This document shows positions 1 through 8,505 of a DNA stretch of 64,000 bases, piece by piece. The notes under the pieces are model-generated. The model made no database searches. It was not told the DNA's origin and saw only the letters and a list, made by a program, of their open reading frames with translations. Made by a program: the position numbers and the translations under genes. The DNA is from Capronia americana (lineage: Eukaryota > Ascomycota > Eurotiomycetes > Chaetothyriales > Herpotrichiellaceae). The DNA is taken from assembly GCA_016110215.1 (NCBI GenBank), contig JADWQD010000013.1, positions 62,001-126,000 on the forward strand, given 5' to 3'. The stretch's first letter is position 1. Each line of letters opens with the position of its first letter.

Positions 1-1019
1 AATCACTTGTGCGAAGAACTGAACATTGGTCAGCGATGTCCAACGATCCAGGATGGGACTTACCAGAGTAAAGAAGATCTGTACAGGAACCAACGCGAGA
101 AAAGCGAGACGAGTGTACGAGCCATCGACAGCAATCTCGGTCGCCAACGACCGACACGCCAAGCCGAGTAATGTAACAACTATGATCAACGTAAAAGCGA
201 CAAGAATGGTGTTCATCAAGTTCGTAGGGCGGTCGCCCAGCATGACTTCTCCAGACTCGGAGTCGATTGAGCTTCTGGCACCGCCTTCTTTTTCACGGGA
301 GGCCCCTTCGTCGTCTCCAGCCTCACCAGTATGCCACACGAGCTCCATCAGTTCCGATTCAATGCTTGTTGCTCTTTTCATCAAATTCGAAGGATCGTCA
401 TCCCAAACAACCAGAAGCGACTCGGCAGCAATAAAGGCTGCAAACTGGTACTTCCGTGCTCGGGGGAGGTCGGCAATGGAGGGCAGAATCTGGACGCGGA
501 GCCCATTCATGAGAGGAACATCTGTCGCTTCAGGTGCCCAGGCCAAGAAAGTCTTGATAACCCTCGAGTTTACCGTCATGGCAACCTATAATCTGCGTAA
601 GAGTATTGTCTAGCTCCACCCATAGTCCAGCTTACCTGCACGTTGAGTTCGGCGCAAGCTTGGGCAAATTGTGAACCTCGGAGCTCGTACGGACACGACA
701 GGTAACGACCGCGAGATTTCCGTAGCAACACACCCTCGATTTCTCCGCTACCGTCGCTCACCCATAGCCGAGAGCATTGCTGTTGATAAAGGTGGTTGAC
801 CATCACCTCATGCTTGATGTCCTCGAAAGCGCTTCGAACGGTACGCGTCGATCTCCCCCCAATGGACGCAGTATCGCTTTGGGCCGGTGAGTCATTGAGA
901 TGAGGCGATCCACGAGGCGGTAAGCCAAGGGTATGAGGCGATGCTGGGGTGGAGGCGTCTTGATGGACGCGGACGCTGGGCGAGGCAACGCGCTCAATTG
1001 CGTTATGCTTGGGACTCAT
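1..1019 (-). CDS. N-terminal part of a family-2 glycosyltransferase-like membrane protein (DUF7928-type), cut by left window edge
   Basis: Seen: exons 636-1019, 64-585 and 1-18 (incomplete), with introns 586-635 and 19-63; both fit GT..AG and keep frame. The ATG at 1017-1019 opens a Ser/Pro-rich tail of about 75 residues. A globular domain follows (starting near TVRSAFEDIKHEV, with KYQFAAFIAAESLLVVWDDD in exon 2), then an acidic linker and two hydrophobic segments (TNLMNTILVAFTLIIVVTLL and LAFLALVPVQIFFTLFF). Known: this soluble domain plus membrane segments is the front end of fungal family-2 glycosyltransferases with a DUF7928-type N-terminus, probably acting on cell-wall or surface polysaccharide. 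Inferred: the catalytic domain lies left of the window. It is head-to-head with a GH16 glucanase. The short TVNSRV frame inside exon 2 is not a separate gene, because the splice joins it in frame. Confidence 0.72.
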
Positions 1020-2336
1020 TGCATCAGGCAGTTCTGCGTGACCAGGCTATAGAGAGAGAGCGTGGGCGTATGGCGTTGAAGCAATAGAGTATGTACAGGA
1101 AAGCACAAAATGGAAGATGGACACATTCAACCGCAACGGAAAGAGATGACGGCGGTTAGGTACAAGTCGTCCTCACCTTGAGACACCTGAATCAGCCATA
1201 TATGGTCTCGACAGCTTACCACCAGCAGGCCCTAATGCCAACAAAGACGAGGCCAGGGGTCGAGATTGAGGCTGTAGCAGTCCCACCAGCGCAATGTCGC
1301 TTGTGAGGAAACGATGCTTGCGGCTTTCCACAATGAGAGCGAGCTTCGAGCATTCATCAGCGATGATCCATGTTCCACCCCGCGGATATCGATCCTCATC
1401 ATGACTGCTGCTTAATATGGATCATCGAGAGTGGGCCGACATCGAAGAATCGCCGAGTAAACGGATCTGCTGGGGTCATATTCCGGTAGCGATGTGGAAG
1501 CCTCGTTAGCTAAAAGAGGCCGAAGAAATCAAAGATGGAAAACGATCCAGGATATCGCCATCCTGCGACCAGGGTCCAGCGTCCCCAGATGTCTGGAACA
1601 ACAAGGTGGCAGTGGAAAAGAGGCTTGAGAGGAGGACGACAGGTCACTTTCCCCTGACAGCTCTTTTTGAAACGGTACAACTGACCTTTCCTGTTGCGGT
1701 TAGTCCTACGTATTCTCGAACAGTTGCAAGGGCAACCCTCGACCATCGCCTCGTGTCCTCGTGCCCTGGCATTGGCAATTCGACCAGGCTTTGGTCCTCA
1801 TGCATGATGCTGTATCACACCCGTCTGGCCAAAGGACGAATCACTTTGCAAACCATAGACACTCACTTCCACCGCGATCAGCGTCCCTGCAGGATGGCAA
1901 ACCCAGGTCCATGGTTCGACCAAACGGATACACCTTCAGGTGTGGTGCTCAAACCAATATGTCTTTCCACATGCTGGGGTCATGGCTGTGTGTTGTCAGG
2001 AGGTCCTGCTGGGTAAGGGTTGAGAACGGCAAAGGGCTGGTTGCGTCCTTGAGCCTCGATTGACCGGAAGCCTAAGACATACCGAACCGGGCCAACACAG
2101 CTCAATTTTCTCAGCTTGTGTAAAATTGCGCCTTGAGCGAGATCGCGGTGAGATGGGAGCCGTGCTCACTTTGCCATCATATCTTGCCTGCTTCTCATCC
2201 CAGTGTTCGAAAATCAGGCTCCCAGTTGCGATCCTGCTGCTCGAAGGTTGCCAAACTCTTTCTCGTTCCTACCTCGGGTCTTTCAGAACGTTCGACTTGG
2301 CTGATCTACCTCCATGAAGAGCTTGTTGTCAGTACA
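1020..2336. promoter_or_regulatory. Divergent intergenic region between the glycosyltransferase-like gene and the GH16 gene
   Basis: No open frame here has an ATG start, coding-like composition or splice continuity. Short frames at 1510-1746, 1606-2016 and 2060-2317 look random. The region must hold both promoters and 5' leaders. The frame reaching back from the GH16 gene to 2133 starts with TTG and is treated as leader. Confidence 0.5.
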
Positions 2337-3734
2337 ATGGCGACACACTTTTCTCGTCCAAGTTATTCTAGGACCGACACCATAACGAGCACTGAAGCGA
2401 CACCTCGAGCTGGCTCGCCAGATTCAACGACAACTGATGCTTTCAACCATGAAAAGCCTGTCAACCCTTTCCTAACACCTTATGTTTCTGGAGATCCTTC
2501 TAGGGCAGCATCGTCGGCTGTACTTAGCCATCCCATGCTCAATCAGAGATACTTCCACAGTCGCAGAGTAAAGAAAGGAGAAGTCGAGCGGCCGTGGACC
2601 AAGGTCAAAGATCCTCGAGAAAAATGGGTGACGATTATTCCACTGATCGGCCTTGTTGTTGGGTTAGCCGTGGCCGGTTTCCTTGTGTGGGATGGCCTCC
2701 GAACCGTGGTGAACAACAAATATTGCCCCGTGTATATGGAAGATTTCTCTGAAGGGTTCAATTCAAAGGTCTGGACAAAAGAGGCGGAGGTTGGAGGCTT
2801 CGGCAATGGCCAATTTGAGGAGACCACAGTCACAGACGAAAATGTCTTCGTGCGAGATGGAATGCTCCACATCAAGCCGACGCTCCAGGACCCCGAGCTG
2901 ATCAAGACGAACAACATCATTGATCTGCGAGAGGGCGGAATATGCACATCTTCGCTGTGGAGCAACTGCATGACGAGCACCAACACGACCAATGGAACCA
3001 TCGTCAATCCTGTCAAATCTGGGCGCATTAACACGAAGAAGGGAGCGGTGATCAAGTATGGTCGAATAGAGGTCGAAGCGAAATTGCCAGAAGGTGACTG
3101 GTTGTGGCCCGCAATCTGGTTGCTTCCCGTCGAATCCAAGTATGGCGTGTGGCCTGCTTCGGGCGAGATCGATATTGTCGAGTCCCGAGGCAACAACCAT
3201 ACTCACCCGCAAGGAGGCAACAACATCGTGTCAAGTGCTCTGCACTGGGGCCCCAATACAGCAAACGATGCTTGGTGGAGGACCAATGTCAAGAGAAACG
3301 CTCTGCATACGACTTTCGCGAGGAAATTCCACACCTTCGGTCTGGAGTGGTCGGAGAAGTACATCTTCACGTATATCGACACCCGGTTGCTTCAGGTGTT
3401 GTACACCAACTTCGACACACCGCTCTGGGGAAGAGGGCGCTTTCCACAGTCAGACGAGAATGGTACGCTGATAGTCAATCCATGGGCCACTGGCTCTACT
3501 TCGGCGCCATTCGATCAGGATTTCTATCTGATTTTGAATGTCGCGGTTGGTGGGACGAACGGCTGGTTTGAGAACAGCAAAGCCGGCAAGCCTTGGGCCG
3601 ATAGCGGCGCGAGCGCGAAGCTCGACTTCTGGAATGCGCGAGACACATGGTATCCGACGTGGAAGGACGGTGGAGAAATGTTGGTAAAGAGTGTGAAGAT
3701 GTGGCAGCAGCAGGGATACAAGGGATGTGACTGA
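2337..3734 (+). CDS. Membrane-anchored glycoside hydrolase family 16 (beta-glucanase/transglycosylase-like)
   Basis: A 465-residue single-exon protein. The first ATG is at 2337; the upstream frame begins at TTG. Order: cytoplasmic Ser/Thr-rich tail (1-97), one transmembrane segment (about 98-119, IIPLIGLVVGLAVAGFLVWDGL), then a GH16 domain. The catalytic signature GEIDIVES is at 276-283, with E277 as expected nucleophile, D279 as helper and E282 as acid/base. The Trp-rich cleft (WLWPAIWLLP, WGRGRFP) is intact. N-glycosylation sequons (such as NTT at 216 and NGT at 219) lie after the membrane segment, fitting a type II protein facing the cell exterior. Known: GH16 enzymes hydrolyse or remodel beta-1,3 or mixed-linked glucans. 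Inferred role: cell-wall glucan remodelling. Exact substrate unknown. Confidence 0.88.
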   Translation: MATHFSRPSYSRTDTITSTEATPRAGSPDSTTTDAFNHEKPVNPFLTPYVSGDPSRAASSAVLSHPMLNQRYFHSRRVKKGEVERPWTKVKDPREKWVTIIPLIGLVVGLAVAGFLVWDGLRTVVNNKYCPVYMEDFSEGFNSKVWTKEAEVGGFGNGQFEETTVTDENVFVRDGMLHIKPTLQDPELIKTNNIIDLREGGICTSSLWSNCMTSTNTTNGTIVNPVKSGRINTKKGAVIKYGRIEVEAKLPEGDWLWPAIWLLPVESKYGVWPASGEIDIVESRGNNHTHPQGGNNIVSSALHWGPNTANDAWWRTNVKRNALHTTFARKFHTFGLEWSEKYIFTYIDTRLLQVLYTNFDTPLWGRGRFPQSDENGTLIVNPWATGSTSAPFDQDFYLILNVAVGGTNGWFENSKAGKPWADSGASAKLDFWNARDTWYPTWKDGGEMLVKSVKMWQQQGYKGCD

Positions 3735-4136
3735 TCAGGGACGGTAGTGGTCAAGTACAGTGGCTGTGTGTCAAAGAAAGGGACGGGTTGTTGGTGACAG
3801 GTGGCCTGGTTCTGGTTCGCCGGTATCAAGTGTCAGCCAAGCGGAGGACTTGTGGGTGTACAGAAGGTGTACAGATATAGCTAATAGATCATGTGGCTGA
3901 ACGGAGAGCGAAGGGGTTTGATGTTTGAGGACGATAAGGGACATGGATGATTGCGGTTCCAAGGCGCGTCTGGGGTTAAGTGCTACGTAGTGGTCAGGCG
4001 GAAGAAAGATATTACGTTCCGACAACAGTAACCATTTGACATACACCCTGGCAAGAAGAACGGGCGAGACACTACACTTTTGCACCCGTGCGGGAGGATC
4101 GAGATCTATGTACAGCAACGGTTATCAGAAAGCTGC
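3735..4136. other. Convergent 3' spacer, GH16 and 2-methylcitrate synthase
   Basis: About 400 bases between two stop codons. It should hold the two 3' UTRs and polyadenylation sites. No coding or structured element seen. Confidence 0.5.
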
Positions 4137-5540
4137 TTAAACCAACTTCAACAGACCTTCGAGATTGATGCTCTTGGGTCGCTCAATCGGCATGCCGAGA
4201 GCGCGATCCCAAATCAGCTGCGCCAACGGACCAAGACCTCGGCTGACACCAAAGGTGACAGTGTAGTACAAGGGATCTCTGAAGCCGTAGTGGTGGAAGA
4301 GTACACCCGATGCACTGTCGACATTGGGGTGAGGATTCTTCGTCTTGCCGTGTTCGGTCAGCACCCCCGGTGCAATCTCGCTGTTCTTTTTCACCAGCCT
4401 GTAGACAGGGTTCTTCGCAATGTCCTCACGAGCGTCACCAAAGTCGATCAATGCCTTGAACCGAGGATCAGGCTTGCGAAGCACGCCGTGACCGTAACCT
4501 GGCACGACTTGACCCGAGCGCAGGGTAGACCACAGGTAGTCCTTGACGTCCTTGTCCGAAAAGTCCTCTCCAATTTGAGACTGCATCTTCAAGATCCATC
4601 GAAGGACTTCCTGGGCTGCGAGACCGTGCAAAGGCCCGGCCAAACCCAGCAGGCCAGCAGAGTAGGACAAAAATGGATCAGAAAGCGCGGATCCCACAAG
4701 GTGGGTGGCATGAGCTGAGACGTTGCCGCCTTCGTGATCACCATGAAGGGCGAGGTAGAGACGGAGCAAGTCCTGGAATCCTTCATTCTCCTTGCCTGGC
4801 TTGCCAAGAAGCTTCGCAAAGTTGTAAGCCCAGTCTTGATCTAGATCGAGCGGCATGTCGAGGGCAGCCTTGTCGAAAATTGCAGCGGCCACACGAGGCA
4901 ATTTGGCCAACAGACTGATGCTGTCATCGAAGGTCGACTCCCAGTAGTCCGCTTTGCTCAAGCCTTCTGCGTACTTCTTCGCGAACGCGGACTCGGTGTT
5001 TAGAGCGGCGACGGCACATGACAATTGGGTCATGGGGTGAACATTCTTGTCAAAGGAGCGCAGCATCGACACGACGTGGGGAGGGAGGTCTGATTTTTCA
5101 GCCAACTCGCGTGACAGGGCGCGAACCTGCGATGTTGAGGGGACTTTGCCGGTCAAAAGGAGCCAGAACATAGCCTCGGGCAGCATCTCTGTTCCAGAGG
5201 TACCCTTTGGAAGCTCGTTCTGACACTCGGCGATGGTTCGGCCATGGAAACGGATACCCTCATTGGCATCCAACACACTCCCTTCCCAGACCATGGATTT
5301 CATTGTTCTCATCCCACCAATGACTTGGCCGACGGTGATATCACCAATCTTCTTGTCGGCATGGCTCTTGACTTGCTTCAGCAATTCTCTCTTCTCCGGA
5401 ATGACCGACAGGAGGGTGGCCTTGAGGTCCGGTTCGGTGGAAGAAGCGTAGGTGCGAAGTGCGAACGAGGCGTAAGGACGGGCTGAGGCAGCCCGAAGAG
5501 TTCTCAGAGCATGCTGGGTGGTTCTCGTTGTCGTAGCCAT
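4137..5540 (-). CDS. mcsA: 2-methylcitrate synthase, mitochondrial (methylcitrate cycle)
   Basis: A 467-residue intronless protein of the citrate synthase family. It condenses propionyl-CoA with oxaloacetate to 2-methylcitrate, the first step of the methylcitrate cycle, and usually retains citrate synthase activity. Seen: an Arg/Ala/Ser-rich targeting sequence (about 1-35), then catalytic residues in context: H305 in AGPLHG, H351 in GYGHGVLRKPDPR and D408 in NPHPNVDSASG. Phrases such as NELPKGTSGTEMLPEAMFWLLLTG (split over about 108-131), LALHGDHEGGNVSAHATHL and PFLSYSAGLLGLAG match fungal methylcitrate synthases better than the housekeeping citrate synthase, which has PKAPGGEEPLPEG and HSDHEGGNVSAH. 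It is head-to-head with methylisocitrate lyase, the last enzyme of the same cycle, which supports the call. No peroxisomal C-terminal signal. Confidence 0.88.
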   Translation of the reverse strand: MATTTRTTQHALRTLRAASARPYASFALRTYASSTEPDLKATLLSVIPEKRELLKQVKSHADKKIGDITVGQVIGGMRTMKSMVWEGSVLDANEGIRFHGRTIAECQNELPKGTSGTEMLPEAMFWLLLTGKVPSTSQVRALSRELAEKSDLPPHVVSMLRSFDKNVHPMTQLSCAVAALNTESAFAKKYAEGLSKADYWESTFDDSISLLAKLPRVAAAIFDKAALDMPLDLDQDWAYNFAKLLGKPGKENEGFQDLLRLYLALHGDHEGGNVSAHATHLVGSALSDPFLSYSAGLLGLAGPLHGLAAQEVLRWILKMQSQIGEDFSDKDVKDYLWSTLRSGQVVPGYGHGVLRKPDPRFKALIDFGDAREDIAKNPVYRLVKKNSEIAPGVLTEHGKTKNPHPNVDSASGVLFHHYGFRDPLYYTVTFGVSRGLGPLAQLIWDRALGMPIERPKSINLEGLLKLV

Positions 5541-6114
5541 GGTGACCAGCAGCTGGACTGCTCAGTTGTTGCTGAGAATATGGGCTGTTTTGTGCGGGGC
5601 ACGGTCAATGAGTTGAGGTGAGAGAGGAATGCGAGGAATTCTGTTTCGATGAGACGAGGGCACGGCAAGATCGAGTTAAAGCAAGAAATGTGAGAGCTGT
5701 TGCAGCTCAAGCTTTGAACCTTTTCCAGAAACTATAGACTCTACCCATTGTGGAGGAAAGGAAAGGCGCATTTTCGGCGAGCAGCTCTCGTCCCAAAGCA
5801 AGACCGCGCCTAACCGAGGCATTCAGCCTTCCATTCTCCCATAAGCCAAGAAGACCAAGGGAGCCGCTCCGGAGACTGTCGCTTAGCGAGCCGGCGTCGG
5901 AAAAGGCTGCCGTCCCGATCTTCCTCCAGCGGGTTCGACCCCCTCCATTGTCGTCCGCCAGAAGGACTATTGGTTTCTGACAAACCAGCCCTGAAGTTGT
6001 TGATCCGCGCAGCAGGTGGCGTGTTTCTCTTTGATGCTAAAAAGCAGCCGGGGACACTCCTTCATGGCTGCTTAGCTCTTGAGACATGTAAACAGTCTCA
6101 CAACGTTGCCAACA
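5541..6114. promoter_or_regulatory. Shared divergent promoter of the two methylcitrate-cycle genes
   Basis: 574 bases separate the two start codons. The region contains CT-rich leader stretches and a perfect 8-base palindrome CTCCGGAG at 5867-5874. No gene was found; the frame at 5750-5980 has no family resemblance. A shared control region is inferred from the layout and the pathway link. I could not assign the palindrome to a known regulator. Confidence 0.55.
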
Positions 6115-7896
6115 ATGCTTCGACGAGTACCCAGGAGCCTATCTAGGCTCGCGACGAGACCTGCAATAAGATCAATAGCATCAAAGCCGTCTATGGCCGT
6201 GACGCCCCGTTATATGTCCTCATTGCCAACAATACAGTCCCCCGTCTCTGGCTCGTTCCCTGCGGATTCCTTCCAGCTTCTATCAACCGAGGAAAAGGCC
6301 GGAGATGCCGAAGACATCCTGTTCCAACAACAGGTGGAGGATGTAAAGAAATGGTGGGCATCGCCAAGGTACGAGGGCATCAAAAGGCCCTACACCCCCG
6401 AAGACGTGGTTAGCAAAAGAGGAACATTGCAACAAAATTATCCAAGCTCGCTCATGGCTCGGAAACTCTTCAATCTGCTTGCAGAGAGGGCAGCGCAAGG
6501 GAAACCGGTACACACGATGGGAGCTATTGACCCGGTACAGATGACACAGCAGGCTCCCAATCAAGAAATCCTCTACATCTCCGGGTGGGCGTGCTCCTCG
6601 GTCCTCACGACGACGAATGAAGTCTCGGCAGACTTTGGCGACTACCCATACAATACCGTACCGAACCAAGTCCAGAGACTCTTCAAAGCCCAGCAACTGC
6701 ATGACCGGAAACACTTTGACGCACGGAGGAAGATGACTGCCGAGGAACGGAAGAATACCCCGTACACCGACTACATGAGGCCCATAGTAGCTGATGGCGA
6801 TACTGGACACGGTGGACTTTCTGCCGTGATCAAGCTAGCCAAGCTCTTTGCCGAGAATGGTGCCGCGGCAGTACATTTTGAAGACCAACTTCACGGGGGC
6901 AAGAAGTGCGGTCATCTGGCCGGCAAGGTTTTGGTGCCGGTGGGTGACCATATCAACAGGCTTGTTGCGGCCAGATTCCAGTGGGACATGATGGGGACCG
7001 AAAATTTAGTTATAGCTCGGACAGACTCCGAAAGCGGAAAGCTACTGTCCAGCGCCATTGATGTCCGAGATCATGAATATATTCTTGGTGTGGCGGAAGA
7101 CGCGGAACCACTGGCCGAAGTCCTACAGCAGATGGAGATCGACGGGGCCCCCGGGCCCGAAGTCGATATCTTCGAGGCTGAGTGGGTTAAGAAACACAAG
7201 CTGGTCACGTTTGACGAAGCTGTCGAAGCACATATCAAGGCCGAGGGTGGGGATGCGTCCGCATACCTTGCCAAAACAAAGTCAGATCGCAATATGTCCC
7301 TCACCAAACGACGGCAGCTGTCCTCGGAGTACACCAAATCGCCTGTGGTCTGGTCTTGTGACGTTCCACGAACGAGAGAAGGCTTCTACCATTACCGAGC
7401 AGGCCTACCCGCAGCGACAAAGCGGGCTATTGAGTTTGCTCCGTACGCTGACCTTCTCTGGCTGGAGACCGCGGACCCCAGCGTGCAGAAGGCTGCCGGG
7501 TTTGCGAGGGAAATCCGCGAGCAATGGCCTGGCAAGAAGCTGGTCTACAATTTGAGTCCATCGTTCAATTGGATGGGCCAAGGCTTCGACGATGCATCAT
7601 TGAAATCCTTTGTCTGGGATTTGGCCAAGGAAGGATTCGTGCTTCAGCTTATCTCTCTCGCCGGTCTCCACTCCACGGCCACTATCACCCATGAGCTCTC
7701 GAAGGCTTTTAAGGAAGATGGAATGCTGGCCTACGTCAAGTTGGTACAGAGCCGAGAGAAAGAACTCGGTGTGGATGTCCTGACTCACCAAAAATGGAGC
7801 GGTGCTCCTTATATCGATGGCATCATCGGGGCCATCCAGAGTGGCAGCAGTTCCAGTAGGAGTATGGGTGAAGGGAACACAGAGACTGGTTTCTAA
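6115..7896 (+). CDS. mclA: 2-methylisocitrate lyase, mitochondrial (isocitrate lyase family)
   Basis: A 593-residue single-exon protein. The frame reaches back to a TTG at 6079, but the first ATG is 6115 (context ccaacaATG). It starts with a strong mitochondrial presequence (MLRRVPRSLSRLATRPAIRS). Known: the family cleaves 2-methylisocitrate to pyruvate and succinate, ending the methylcitrate cycle. Seen: Mg-binding context VADGDTGHGG (about 225-234), FEDQ, and the active-site motif KKCGHL (263-268, catalytic C265). KKCGHL rather than the KKCGHM of glyoxylate-cycle isocitrate lyase, plus the presequence and lack of a C-terminal peroxisomal tripeptide (it ends TETGF), favours the methylisocitrate enzyme (yeast Icl2 type). 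The methylcitrate synthase neighbour agrees. Confidence 0.88.
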   Translation: MLRRVPRSLSRLATRPAIRSIASKPSMAVTPRYMSSLPTIQSPVSGSFPADSFQLLSTEEKAGDAEDILFQQQVEDVKKWWASPRYEGIKRPYTPEDVVSKRGTLQQNYPSSLMARKLFNLLAERAAQGKPVHTMGAIDPVQMTQQAPNQEILYISGWACSSVLTTTNEVSADFGDYPYNTVPNQVQRLFKAQQLHDRKHFDARRKMTAEERKNTPYTDYMRPIVADGDTGHGGLSAVIKLAKLFAENGAAAVHFEDQLHGGKKCGHLAGKVLVPVGDHINRLVAARFQWDMMGTENLVIARTDSESGKLLSSAIDVRDHEYILGVAEDAEPLAEVLQQMEIDGAPGPEVDIFEAEWVKKHKLVTFDEAVEAHIKAEGGDASAYLAKTKSDRNMSLTKRRQLSSEYTKSPVVWSCDVPRTREGFYHYRAGLPAATKRAIEFAPYADLLWLETADPSVQKAAGFAREIREQWPGKKLVYNLSPSFNWMGQGFDDASLKSFVWDLAKEGFVLQLISLAGLHSTATITHELSKAFKEDGMLAYVKLVQSREKELGVDVLTHQKWSGAPYIDGIIGAIQSGSSSSRSMGEGNTETGF

Positions 7897-8505
7897 AGGC
7901 TGAGGAGGATATCTCTAGCTTCAGACTCGCATTTGGTCAATTCGGAGGTGAACAAGATATGTGCCAAGTCTAGTGACCGGCTTGAGCAAAGACTGTATAT
8001 ACATTATCAAAAGTTATAAGACCCCGAAAAGCTCTTAGTGAGGTAGTAGCATAATCTACGTCGTCGTGCTCGCTCAGACTCGCCCTAACATCACTGCCTT
8101 TTCGCCGCTTAGTCAGCTTCCCGTGGTGAAATCGCCACGAAACGCCTATCGCTTATCGATTGAATTTTCTGTAAGGCTGGGAAAAACTGTGACGCAGCGG
8201 TTCGGGGCGCGGGCTGATTCAGATTTTGTCTCATAGGCTGCAGGCTCAGGTCCGCTGCGAACGGCCCCTTCATCAGGAATATTTCTTTCGGAAAGTTTTT
8301 GTACGTGGCATTGTGTTTGCTGTTGACTCTCTCCTTATTTTTTGGGCTGCTGTGGCACTGGGGCAAGAAGCACATATTTTAAAGTGTCTGGTGAGAATCC
8401 TCGCTCTTGTTTTTCAATTTTCCACCCCCTCAGAGCAACCCCAGCCTGCGCTGCGCGACATTTTCTGGCATGCCACACCTTGAAAGTCCTCCGTCACCTC
8501 CCGCC
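7897..8505. promoter_or_regulatory. 3' end of methylisocitrate lyase gene and promoter/leader of the ABC-F gene
   Basis: About 600 bases without a supported gene. The last 150 bases are pyrimidine-rich (for example tttttcaattttccaccccc near 8410), as is common before highly transcribed fungal genes. An in-frame ATG at 8470 lies 36 bases before the chosen start. Confidence 0.45.

Noticed and set aside
1606..2317. Frames of 136, 100 and 85 codons upstream of GH16
   Set aside because: Overlapping, low-quality frames in a region better explained as promoter and leader.
4080..4718. 212-codon frame opposite the methylcitrate synthase gene
   Set aside because: Shadow of the sense gene, without domain features.
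4137..5540. Housekeeping citrate synthase
   Set aside because: Family-specific phrases fit methylcitrate synthase, and the neighbour is methylisocitrate lyase.
5925..5950. tRNA B-box-like GGGTTCGACCCC
   Set aside because: The flanking bases do not form a T-stem, acceptor stem or A-box at the right spacing.
6079..6114. Upstream extension of methylisocitrate lyase
   Set aside because: That frame opens with TTG; the first ATG is 6115 and begins a good presequence.
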